Shown: positions 17,419-24,909 of the stretch, piece after piece
Layout of the letters: each line of letters begins with the position of its first letter
Position numbering within the stretch: the first letter of the stretch is position 1
Source of the DNA: Pseudomonadota bacterium
Lineage (GTDB): Bacteria; Myxococcota_A; UBA9042
Direction: 5' to 3'
DNA: 36,108 nucleotides
Assembly: GCA_005792545.1 (NCBI GenBank)
Contig: SXRM01000335.1
Location: 1-36,108 of the forward strand
Notes under the pieces: model-generated
Databases searched by the model: none
What the model was told of the DNA's origin: nothing
Seen by the model: the letters and a program-made list of their open reading frames with translations, nothing else
Program-made: the position numbers and the translations under genes

Positions 17419-17427
17419 CCCGCGCCC

Positions 17428-18570
17428 CTACGCTTCCAGCGCCGACCGCGCCGCGTACAGCGTCTGCCAGACCGGGTCGCCGGTGTCGGCTCGCCGCTTG
17501 ACCGCGCCATCCCAGTAGGCCAGCAGGCGCGCTTTGTCTTTGGCATCGTCTTTTTGCACGACGCCGAGCAGGTAGCCCGCCACCAGCGACAGCGGGTCGC
17601 GGCCGTGCCCCAGGTACGCCGACTGCAGGCCCAGGGCGACCGCGACGCCCACCGCCTCGGCCGTACTCATGACCGCACCCGGCCGCTCGACGGCCCAGCC
17701 CTCTGCACTGCGACCGCCGCGCAAGTCGCGAAACGCCGTCACCAGCGCCGTCAGTACGGCGTCGTCGACCGCCAGCGTTGCGCCCGCGGCCTGCAGCTGG
17801 ACACCTGCGTTGCGGCGCACCAGCTCGATTTCGCGACCGACATCGGCGATCGGCGGCACCACCTCGAAATTGAAGCGCCGCTTGAGCGCCGCCGACATCT
17901 CCGACACCCCTTTGTCGCGCAGGTTGGCGGTGGCGATGACGTTGAAGCCGGGCGCGGCAGCCTCATAGCCCGGGTGGTCTGCGTGATCCGCCAGTTCCGG
18001 CACGGCCATGCGACGGTCGCTCAGAATCGACACCAAGGCGTCTTGCACTTCGGGCAGGCAGCGGGTGATTTCCTCGACGCGCACCAGCGCGCCCGCGCGC
18101 ATCGCCGACAGCACCGGCGACGGCACCAGCGCCTGCGGCTGCGGACCGTGCGCGAGCAGCAGCGCGTAGTTCCAGCCGTAGCGCAAGTGGTCTTCGTGGG
18201 TGCCTGCGGTGCCTTGCACGGTGCGCGTCGACGAGCCGCAGACGGCAGCGGCCAGCAGTTCAGACAGCATCGACTTGGCGGTGCCCGGTTCGCCGGTCAG
18301 CAGCAAGCCGCGCTCGCCCGCCAGTGTGATGACAGCCCGCTCGACCAAGGCGCGGTCACCCACGAACTTCTCGGCGATGACCATCGACTGCGCCGGTCCG
18401 TCTGTCGTGGCAGCGACCGGCAAGGCCTGACCGCCGCTGCCGACGATGAACACAACGACCGCGCGCGGGGTCATCCGCCAGCCGGGCGGACGCGGGCCGA
18501 CATCCCAGCGGCGCAGGAACGCCAGCTCGGCGGCGTAATGGTCTTCAGGTGGCGGGTTTTGGGCTTGCAT
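17428..18570 (-). CDS. MoxR-type AAA+ ATPase
   Basis: The 380-residue protein has Walker A GEPGTAKS (93-100), Walker B ALVRVEEITRC (161-171, with EE in place of DE), SILSDRRMAVPEL, sensor 1 NVIATANLRDKGV with Asn216, and an arginine-finger region ALKRRFNFE (228-236). This pattern fits the MoxR-like/AAA_5 ATPases that work with VWA-domain partners, such as CoxD/CoxE, ChlI/ChlD and RavA/ViaA. The frame extends upstream to 18816, but the start at ATG 18570 places a typical N-terminus and avoids overlap with the divergent gene at 18711. No strong ribosome binding site was seen. The VWA fusion gene follows after 9 bp, so co-expression and a physical partnership are likely. Confidence 0.88.
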   Translation of the reverse strand: MQAQNPPPEDHYAAELAFLRRWDVGPRPPGWRMTPRAVVVFIVGSGGQALPVAATTDGPAQSMVIAEKFVGDRALVERAVITLAGERGLLLTGEPGTAKSMLSELLAAAVCGSSTRTVQGTAGTHEDHLRYGWNYALLLAHGPQPQALVPSPVLSAMRAGALVRVEEITRCLPEVQDALVSILSDRRMAVPELADHADHPGYEAAAPGFNVIATANLRDKGVSEMSAALKRRFNFEVVPPIADVGREIELVRRNAGVQLQAAGATLAVDDAVLTALVTAFRDLRGGRSAEGWAVERPGAVMSTAEAVGVAVALGLQSAYLGHGRDPLSLVAGYLLGVVQKDDAKDKARLLAYWDGAVKRRADTGDPVWQTLYAARSALEA

Positions 18571-18710
18571 GGCGACCGGCTCAAGTGGTGCGGGCAGTTT
18601 CGGCCGGATCGCGGGGGTTGTCGAGGCCGGCGGCAGAGGCGGCCCAGGGTGAACTTCGCCCTTGCCACCGACGCCGGCCCGCGGTACACCGGCATCGGGA
18701 GGCTGAGGCA

Positions 18711-20678
18711 ATGCCGCAATTCGCTGGCATGTGGAAGGCATGGCCCGCGGGGCTCTGCGGCGTGGCGCTGCTTGCTGTGGCATCAACCGCGCTTGCGTCG
18801 CAAGCTCTAGCAGCACCGCTCGGCGCGACCGTCGTGCAACTGCGCGACCTGCCCGACCCGCTGCTGGTGGAAAGCGCCACGCCGCCCCCTGCCGCGCCGG
18901 CCGCGCCGGGTGATTCGCCGCCGCCGTGGGCCAGCTACGTCGCGCTGGTCAATTACGGCTCTGCGCCCTCGGTACAAGGCGCGGTGGGGCCTGCTCACGT
19001 CGTGGTGATGACCACGGATTACCTGCGGGTGCTGACGCGGTCTGGCGATGTGCTGCACACGGTCGCTGTCCGCGACCTCGCGGGTGTTGATTACACATGG
19101 ACGGTGCTGGCTTGCAGCTTGGTGTTCGACCCGTTCCGCGGCCGCTTCATCGCAGCTGTTGCGGTGCAAGGCGAAATGAGTGGCCCGTACCGGTTGCGGT
19201 TGCTGGCCTCGCAGGGGGCCGATCCACTCGCATCTTGGGTTGCGCATCCGGTCGAGACCTACAAGTTTCTCAATGTGGACCGACCGCGCATAGCGGTGAC
19301 GGCCAAATCGCTGCTGCTACACGCAGGCGAAACCACAAAGTACCCCGGCCCGGGTGTCGTGTGGCTGTTTGATGCTGCGACGCTTGGAAGTTCTGCGCCG
19401 CCAAAGGGGTGGACGACTAACGCCGATCCGCGCATGGCACCTGCCCTGGTGCCACCCGGTGAGGCAGATCGCGGCGATTTTCTGGCCTGGAACCCCGGAG
19501 CCGGCACGGCAATCGTGCGATACAGCACGCAGTGGGACCAAGGAACTGCCAAGCTCGAGAGTATCACCATGCTCAAGGGCATGGACTGGGCGTGGTCGCC
19601 GGAAACCTGGTGGCCCAAGTCCGCGCAGAAGCCGGCGATCTGGCTTCGCCCCTACGACGGCACCGCACACGGCCAGGTCCGCGGCGGTTTGTCGTGGTGG
19701 GCTGTGCCCGCCAATCAGGCGCAGGGCAGCTCGCCCGGCGTCGCCTGGTTTGCAGTCGCTGATTCGGGTCAGGTCGTACACCAGGGCATCGTCGGCGGCG
19801 GCGAGAACGCGGCGTTCGCCCATCCCAGCCTCGCCGTTTCGGCGGGCCTCGATGTGTTGGTCGGCTTTGCCTATGTGGACAAGGCGAGCCTTTTCGGCGC
19901 GAGCTACGCCTTGCGCATGGCCGACGACCCCGCTGGCGGCATGCGCAATGCCTACCCGTACTTGACAGGTTCCAGCGTGCTGGTGGCTGGCGCGCCTTGC
20001 AAGTACGGTTGCTCGCTCGGGCCTTGGTCGGCAACTGTACTTGATCCGCTGCGTGACGATTTGCTTTGGACCTTTCAGCCGGTCCCGACCGCTGCGGGAC
20101 CGGGTGGCGTCAGGTTTGGCGTAGCCGTCGCGGCCGTCGCCACACCCTGTGGGCAGAGCCCCTGCGGCCCGTGCCACCGGTGCGAGCAAGGCCAATGCGT
20201 CGCCATGGCAGACGGCTCGCCCTGTTTTGATGCCCTGCTCTGCACCGAGCAGGACCGCTGCCAGGGCGGCACCTGTAGCGGCAAGGCCAGGTCGTGCAGC
20301 AGCGCCGGTCCCTGCCACGAGGCGGCAACCTGCGATCCGACGACTGGAGCGTGCCAGGCAGCGCCAATCAACGAGGGCAAGGCTTGCAACGACGGCAACC
20401 CGTGCACCGTCCAGGATCGCTGCGTCGGCGGCGGTTGCGCGGGCGCCCCCCTGACCTGCCCGTCGCCGGACGCGTGCCACCTCGGCTACTGCGACTGGTA
20501 CAGCGCCAGCTGCCGCGTCGAGCCCACTTACGCGCCGGCCTGTTTGCCCGAAGCGTCAACCGCCACGATTGGTGCCAGGACGCCTGGCGGTTGTACTGCT
20601 ACCAAGGGCTGCGGCACCTTGTCGGCGTGGCTGGCCAGTATCGGCGCGTTGTTCGTCGCTTGCAGGAGGCGACAATGA
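18711..20678 (+). CDS. Exported Cys-rich protein with MYXO-CTERM-like tail
   Basis: The 655-residue product has a signal peptide (MPQFAGMWKAWPAGLCGVALLAV, cleavage after ALA). A region to about residue 470 looks like a beta-propeller or sialidase-like fold (repeated VWLFDAATLG, FLAWNPGAG, AVADSGQVVHQG, LVGFAYVDKASLF segments). A Cys-rich section follows with CGPCHRCEQGQCV, CTEQDRCQGGTC and CNDGNPCTVQDRC. The last 30 residues form a sorting-signal shape: GCTATKGCG, a hydrophobic stretch TLSAWLASIGALFVAC and a terminal RRRQ. This resembles the MYXO-CTERM tag of myxobacterial surface proteins. GGGAGG lies before ATG 18711. Its stop overlaps the next start as ATGA, so it heads a three-gene coupled set. 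Activity is unknown. Confidence 0.8.
   Translation: MPQFAGMWKAWPAGLCGVALLAVASTALASQALAAPLGATVVQLRDLPDPLLVESATPPPAAPAAPGDSPPPWASYVALVNYGSAPSVQGAVGPAHVVVMTTDYLRVLTRSGDVLHTVAVRDLAGVDYTWTVLACSLVFDPFRGRFIAAVAVQGEMSGPYRLRLLASQGADPLASWVAHPVETYKFLNVDRPRIAVTAKSLLLHAGETTKYPGPGVVWLFDAATLGSSAPPKGWTTNADPRMAPALVPPGEADRGDFLAWNPGAGTAIVRYSTQWDQGTAKLESITMLKGMDWAWSPETWWPKSAQKPAIWLRPYDGTAHGQVRGGLSWWAVPANQAQGSSPGVAWFAVADSGQVVHQGIVGGGENAAFAHPSLAVSAGLDVLVGFAYVDKASLFGASYALRMADDPAGGMRNAYPYLTGSSVLVAGAPCKYGCSLGPWSATVLDPLRDDLLWTFQPVPTAAGPGGVRFGVAVAAVATPCGQSPCGPCHRCEQGQCVAMADGSPCFDALLCTEQDRCQGGTCSGKARSCSSAGPCHEAATCDPTTGACQAAPINEGKACNDGNPCTVQDRCVGGGCAGAPLTCPSPDACHLGYCDWYSASCRVEPTYAPACLPEASTATIGARTPGGCTATKGCGTLSAWLASIGALFVACRRRQ
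20664..20669 (+). promoter_or_regulatory. Consensus ribosome binding site inside the upstream coding end
   Basis: AGGAGG is followed by a 5-nt spacer and ATG 20675. It lies within the last codons of the MYXO-CTERM-like gene and fixes the start of the next gene despite the longer upstream frame. It also supplies two Arg codons of the sorting tail. Confidence 0.7.
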
Positions 20679-22066
20679 GCGCGCGCCACGGCTGGCTGCT
20701 GGCCGCTTGCGCGTGCTTTGGGTGCATCGACCCGACGCCAGAGCGGCAGTGGAGCTACGAAGAATTCACGGCGGAATTGGGAGTTTTGCTGTGCCGCGAA
20801 AGCCTACATTGCAGCGATCCCGCCAAGGCGAGTTACGGCACGCTCGAGCGCTGCGCACGCCTCATGGGCCGCTACCGGTTGGGCTGGGCATTGAAGGAAC
20901 TGCAGACCGGCGACGTGGTATTCCACCCGGAGGCCACGGCGCAATGCCTGGACTGGATCGCACGCCAGCGTACGCAATGCCGAGATGCAGCAGACCCATG
21001 GTACTGGTCCAGACTGGCCTCGCCTTGCCTGGCGGTGTTTCAAGGCGCGCGCCAGGTCGGCGAGCCCTGCGACGGCGACAGCGACTGCGCCACGCTGGTA
21101 TGCTTCGTCGAAGGCAACTGCGGCAAGGGGCGCTGCCATCCGGTTGCCAAAGAGGGCGAGGCCTGTCCGCCCTTCGACCGTTGTGGTGCCGGCATGCACT
21201 GCGGCACGGACCGCAAGTGCCACGCGTACCACCGTCCAAGCGAAGGCCAGGTCTGTGACGCGCCCTGGGAGTGCCAGACAGGTCTCATCTGCAGGACCGG
21301 CAAGTGCCGACAGCCGAGCGGCCCGGGCGATTGGTGCGAGTCGTGGTGGTCGCCGTTGCCTGTGTGTGGCAAGGGCCTGATCTGCGACGAATCCAGCACC
21401 CTGTCGGTCTGCGTCGCCCCGCCGGCGCTCGGGGGCGATTGCTCGGCCTGGCAACCGTGTGGCTGGGGTCTGGTCTGCGACGGCGGTGTGTGCCTGCGAC
21501 CGGCCAAAGACGGCGAGGTCTGCACCAAGGCTCGGGCCACCTGTACGGGCCTGGACCGGGCGTGCCTCCCCGCTGCCGCAGGCGTTGAGCGCTGCGTGCC
21601 CCTACCCGACGTGGGCGAGCCGTGCGCGCCGAAAACCTGGGCGACGTCCGAGGGTCGCCGCTGCCAGGTCGACCTGTATTGCAACCCCACCCACAGCGTC
21701 TGCCAAAAGCAGACGGGCCGCGGCCAGCCGTGCGGCGCAGAGGCAGAGTGCGCCTTCGGCACGGACTGTATCGCCGGCCAGTGCGTCGAGGGCCGCGCGG
21801 TGGGCGACCCGTGCGACCCGGATGCCAGCTGGTCCTGCGACCTTGCAACCTGGTGCAACCAAGGAAAATGTGCCGCGAAATTGGGCGGCGGTGGCGCCTG
21901 TGGCAACACGCCCGAGGCCTGCGCGGCGGGCCTCGTTTGCTTGCAGGGCAAGTGCACCATCGGCGCCAGCCTGAACTCCCCGTGCGTTGTCAACGCGGAC
22001 TGCGCCTTGGGCCTTGTCTGCAAAGCGCTGACTTGCCAGCAAGACCCGTGCAAGGCTGCACAATGA
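20675..22066 (+). CDS. Exported Cys-rich protein, paralog A of a tandem pair
   Basis: The 463-residue product begins MSARHGWLLAACACFGCIDP, a lipoprotein-type signal with Cys12 or Cys17 as the possible lipid site. Residues 25-125 form a conserved module (YEEFTAELGVLLC, LERCARL, CLDWIARQRTQC). After it come about ten Cys-rich repeats of the type GxPCxxxxxCxxGLVCxxGxC, for example GEPCDGDSDCATLVC, CDAPWECQTGLICRTGKC and CGAEAECAFGTDCIAGQC. The start is set by AGGAGG and the ATGA overlap with the preceding stop. Its own stop overlaps the next start in the same way. It is clearly paralogous to the following gene in module order and spacing. The disulphide-rich fold suggests a stable extracellular structural or binding role. 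No named family is certain. Confidence 0.85.
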   Translation: MSARHGWLLAACACFGCIDPTPERQWSYEEFTAELGVLLCRESLHCSDPAKASYGTLERCARLMGRYRLGWALKELQTGDVVFHPEATAQCLDWIARQRTQCRDAADPWYWSRLASPCLAVFQGARQVGEPCDGDSDCATLVCFVEGNCGKGRCHPVAKEGEACPPFDRCGAGMHCGTDRKCHAYHRPSEGQVCDAPWECQTGLICRTGKCRQPSGPGDWCESWWSPLPVCGKGLICDESSTLSVCVAPPALGGDCSAWQPCGWGLVCDGGVCLRPAKDGEVCTKARATCTGLDRACLPAAAGVERCVPLPDVGEPCAPKTWATSEGRRCQVDLYCNPTHSVCQKQTGRGQPCGAEAECAFGTDCIAGQCVEGRAVGDPCDPDASWSCDLATWCNQGKCAAKLGGGGACGNTPEACAAGLVCLQGKCTIGASLNSPCVVNADCALGLVCKALTCQQDPCKAAQ

Positions 22067-23460
22067 GCGGGCTGCGGCAGTTCGTCTCGGTGATCAGCAC
22101 GCTGATGGTCGCTGCCGCGTGCGACGACCGTGCGGGCGATCCCGATGCGCTGCCACGCGAGACGTTCGTGCGCGGCGTGGTCCAGGCGGGCTGTCAAGAA
22201 GTCGCAGCGTGCAGCGACCCGGCCGAGACGCCGTTTTCGTCCGTTGAGCGCTGCCTCCGCTTGGACGGTGCGGCTGGGCGGGCGCACCTTGTCGACCACT
22301 ATCCGGTCGATGGCCCACACTATGACGAAAACGCGGCACACCAGTGCCTGCAATGGCTGGACGCGCGTAGGCCCCGCTGCGCCAAGGCGTATCTGGCCGA
22401 CGGCTGGCGCGAGGCCGGGTCGCCGTGTGCGCTCGTGTTCGGGGGCTGGCGAAAAGCGGGCGAGGTCTGCAACGGGTCCAGCGAATGTGCCCACGGCCGC
22501 TGCGAAGCCACGCAGCCCTGCGGCAAAGGCCTCTGCGTTGCCGCCCGGGCGATCGGCACGTCGTGTGTAGCCCTTAACGAGTGCGGGTTCGGCATGGTCT
22601 GCGGCGTCAACGGCCGCTGCCGACCTTATCGCGAACCGATCGCGCACGAGGTTTGTGACCCAGGCGAGTCGTGTGGACCGGAGGCGACGTGCGTCAGCGC
22701 CGGCATCTGCTGGCCCAAGGGCACCTACAAGGCAAGCTGCACCTTGAAGTCAGGCGGTGACGATCCGCTCTGCAGCGTTGGCTGGCAGTGCAACCAGGCC
22801 AAGAATGGCGTGTGTCTGCCGGCGAAAGAGCCAGGCGACGCTTGCAACGCGAAGAAGGGTTGTCCCGCTGGCCTGGTCTGCGCCGATGGCAGCTGTGCCC
22901 ACCCCGCAAGCAATGGCCAGCCGTGCAGCAAAGACCGGGTCAACTGCACCGGCGCCGACCGCGCGTGCCGGCCGGGAGCGAGCGGCAAGCTGATTTGCGC
23001 CCCGCTGCCCGAGGCTGGCCAGCCTTGCCTGGCACCCGGTGACGCCAAGAAACCGGGGCAGCGCTGCACGGTCCAACACTACTGCGACCCAGCGAGCGGC
23101 CTTTGCCAACCCTGGTACGGCCACGGCCAGCCCTGTGCGACACCCGCTGAGTGCAAAGGTGACACGGTATGCTTTGGTGGAAAGTGCTTGGGCAACGCCG
23201 CAATCGGCGCGGCCTGCTCGGTCGACAACGGCTGGAGCTGCGGTAGCGGCGCGTGGTGCAAAGCCGGTTCGTGCGTGCCGCGCGGAACGCTGGGTGAGGC
23301 GTGTGACCCAAAGTACAGCTCGTGCCAGGGTGGTTTGCGCTGCGACGGAAACCAGTGTGCGCCCCAAAGCCAGAAGGGCGGGCCGTGCGCCTCGTCCAGC
23401 GATTGCGCCGACGGCCTCGCCTGTACCGGTCTGACCTGTGTGCCGAAAGCCTGTCCGTAG
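22063..23460 (+). CDS. Cys-rich lipoprotein, paralog B of a tandem pair
   Basis: The 465-residue product has a clear lipoprotein signal (MSGLRQFVSVISTLMVAAAC, Cys20). It repeats the layout of the upstream gene: FVRGVVQAGCQEVAACSDP, VERCLRLDGAAG, CLQWLDARRPRC, then a run of Cys-rich units such as GEVCNGSSECAHGRC, GDACNAKKGCPAGLVCADGSC and GPCASSSDCADGLACTGLTC. Both paralogs share the segment CTGxDRACxPxAxGxxxCxPLPxxGxPC, so they arose by tandem duplication of a whole gene. The start overlaps the previous stop (ATGA). The gene ends 20 bp from the convergent porin gene. Function is unknown, and an outer-membrane or periplasmic anchor is inferred from the lipobox. Confidence 0.85.
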   Translation: MSGLRQFVSVISTLMVAAACDDRAGDPDALPRETFVRGVVQAGCQEVAACSDPAETPFSSVERCLRLDGAAGRAHLVDHYPVDGPHYDENAAHQCLQWLDARRPRCAKAYLADGWREAGSPCALVFGGWRKAGEVCNGSSECAHGRCEATQPCGKGLCVAARAIGTSCVALNECGFGMVCGVNGRCRPYREPIAHEVCDPGESCGPEATCVSAGICWPKGTYKASCTLKSGGDDPLCSVGWQCNQAKNGVCLPAKEPGDACNAKKGCPAGLVCADGSCAHPASNGQPCSKDRVNCTGADRACRPGASGKLICAPLPEAGQPCLAPGDAKKPGQRCTVQHYCDPASGLCQPWYGHGQPCATPAECKGDTVCFGGKCLGNAAIGAACSVDNGWSCGSGAWCKAGSCVPRGTLGEACDPKYSSCQGGLRCDGNQCAPQSQKGGPCASSSDCADGLACTGLTCVPKACP

Positions 23461-23480
23461 CACTGCAGCGTTACCGCGGG

Positions 23481-24710
23481 TCACCAAAACAGCGCCACCT
23501 GCCCCCGCACCGTCAGGTCGCCGTCTTTCAAAGCGCCCGTGAACCGGTCGGCGAATTCAAGCAGCAGCTTCGAGTCATTGCCTGCAAAGTGTGCCGTTAC
23601 GCCGACCGCCAGCTCGTCCACCGACACCAACGCCGGATCCGTACCGCCCAGGCGCCGCAACCGAGCCATCCGGGCCGCCACTTGCAACCACGGTGACACC
23701 ATCTGGCCCAGCTGAAGGTGCGCACCGTAGGCAGAGCGCGACCAGACGCGGACGACTGCGGTTCCGGTGTCCAAGTACGCGGAATCGCGCTCCGCTTGGC
23801 GCAGCAACCACTCGGCGTGCGCTGAGAACCCATTGTACTTCATGGTAAAGTCGACGGCCAAAAGCGACGCCTTTGTCCAGGTTGCTGCAAAGGCACTGCC
23901 GCGGGTCACTTGGGGCGCTGCCAAGGCAGGTGCCAGCGCGACGCTGCCCGCCAGGGCGATCCGCAGGCGCTTGATGCGCTCAACGTCGCCCTCGACCGTG
24001 TCGTCAAACGCGCCGAGCGGACGCAGTCGGGCGCGAAAGCCGAGCAAGCCACCCGGGTCGGTCGCCGCGAACACACCCGCAATGTCTGCGACCTTGTCCG
24101 GCGAGGTGTTCACAAATAGGCCAGTCGTGCGATCCAGGTGCAGCTCCTGCACCGCCACCGACAGATCGCTCAGCTGCAGTTCGCTGGAGTGCGCCAACCG
24201 CTGTGCGCCAAACGGCACCTTGCCGCGGCCGACCGCGACTGAAATGCCGACCGGCCAGGTCCAGCGAACCAGCGCCGTCTGCAAGAGCCGTTGGCCACCG
24301 GCCCCCATCTCGCTCGGCGACAGCCCGACCTGCATCCGCCAGGTCAAGCCGGGCTTCAAGGCCTGACCGTCCATGCGCAGTTGCGCGTTGCGGACGAGGG
24401 CCTCCCCGCCGCCGTGTTGCCGCATCTCCAGCGTCTGCCGGGCACGAATGAAGCCGCGCAACTGCAGCGCGGAACGACCATCGGTGCCGACGATCTGCAA
24501 GCCTTTGCCAAAGTTGAAGTCGACGCGCGCCCAGGCCGGCCGCGCAGCAGCAGGCGCGGCAGCTGCCGATGTGGCCGTGGGCGCAGGTGCGGCATCGGTG
24601 GGCGTCGCGTCATGTGGTGGGGCAATCGGCTCGCCATGGCTAGGCGAAGCGCGCAGCAGCAAGACCATGACCAATGAGGCCTTCGGCAACCATCGCAAAG
24701 CGGCAACCAT
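23481..24710 (-). CDS. Outer-membrane porin, phosphate-selective O/P type
   Basis: The 409-residue product has a signal peptide (MVAALRWLPKASLVMVLLLRAS, cleavage near SHG), then a Pro/Ala/Thr-rich linker to about residue 60. The barrel domain follows: FNFGKGLQIVGTDGRSALQL, RGFIRARQTLEM, LTWRMQVGLSPSEM and VAVGRGKVPFGAQRL. Alternating amphipathic strands continue to the C-terminal VRGQVALFW, with an aromatic last residue as expected for outer-membrane insertion. This matches the phosphate-selective porin O/P family, although the true substrate may differ. GGAG lies 6 nt before ATG 24710. The gene is divergent from the large repeat lipoprotein and convergent with the Cys-rich pair, so it is probably transcribed alone. 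Confidence 0.82.
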   Translation of the reverse strand: MVAALRWLPKASLVMVLLLRASPSHGEPIAPPHDATPTDAAPAPTATSAAAAPAAARPAWARVDFNFGKGLQIVGTDGRSALQLRGFIRARQTLEMRQHGGGEALVRNAQLRMDGQALKPGLTWRMQVGLSPSEMGAGGQRLLQTALVRWTWPVGISVAVGRGKVPFGAQRLAHSSELQLSDLSVAVQELHLDRTTGLFVNTSPDKVADIAGVFAATDPGGLLGFRARLRPLGAFDDTVEGDVERIKRLRIALAGSVALAPALAAPQVTRGSAFAATWTKASLLAVDFTMKYNGFSAHAEWLLRQAERDSAYLDTGTAVVRVWSRSAYGAHLQLGQMVSPWLQVAARMARLRRLGGTDPALVSVDELAVGVTAHFAGNDSKLLLEFADRFTGALKDGDLTVRGQVALFW

Positions 24711-24909
24711 GGGCGGCTCCGAGCCAAACGGCACCCGCCAAGCGTGGGCCGGCCACCGCGGCGTGTCAATCGCGGTCGCTATTTGCGATGGCCCATTTTG
24801 AACCAAAAGTCATGCCTTGCGCCGGATGCGTTGACAAGCGGCAAGGAGATTCGCGATCTTGCGCCCCCAGGCGCCGCTGCGGCGCGGCCAGCTCTGGCAG
24901 GAAAGTGTG
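24711..24909. promoter_or_regulatory. Divergent intergenic region, porin and repeat lipoprotein
   Basis: The gap has a TTGACA hexamer on each strand (plus at 24831-24836; minus at 24769-24764), suitable as -35 boxes. The matching -10 boxes are poor (for example CGATCT 17 bp after the plus-strand hexamer). Promoter positions are therefore only suggested. CAGGAAAG precedes the ATG at 24910. Confidence 0.3.
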
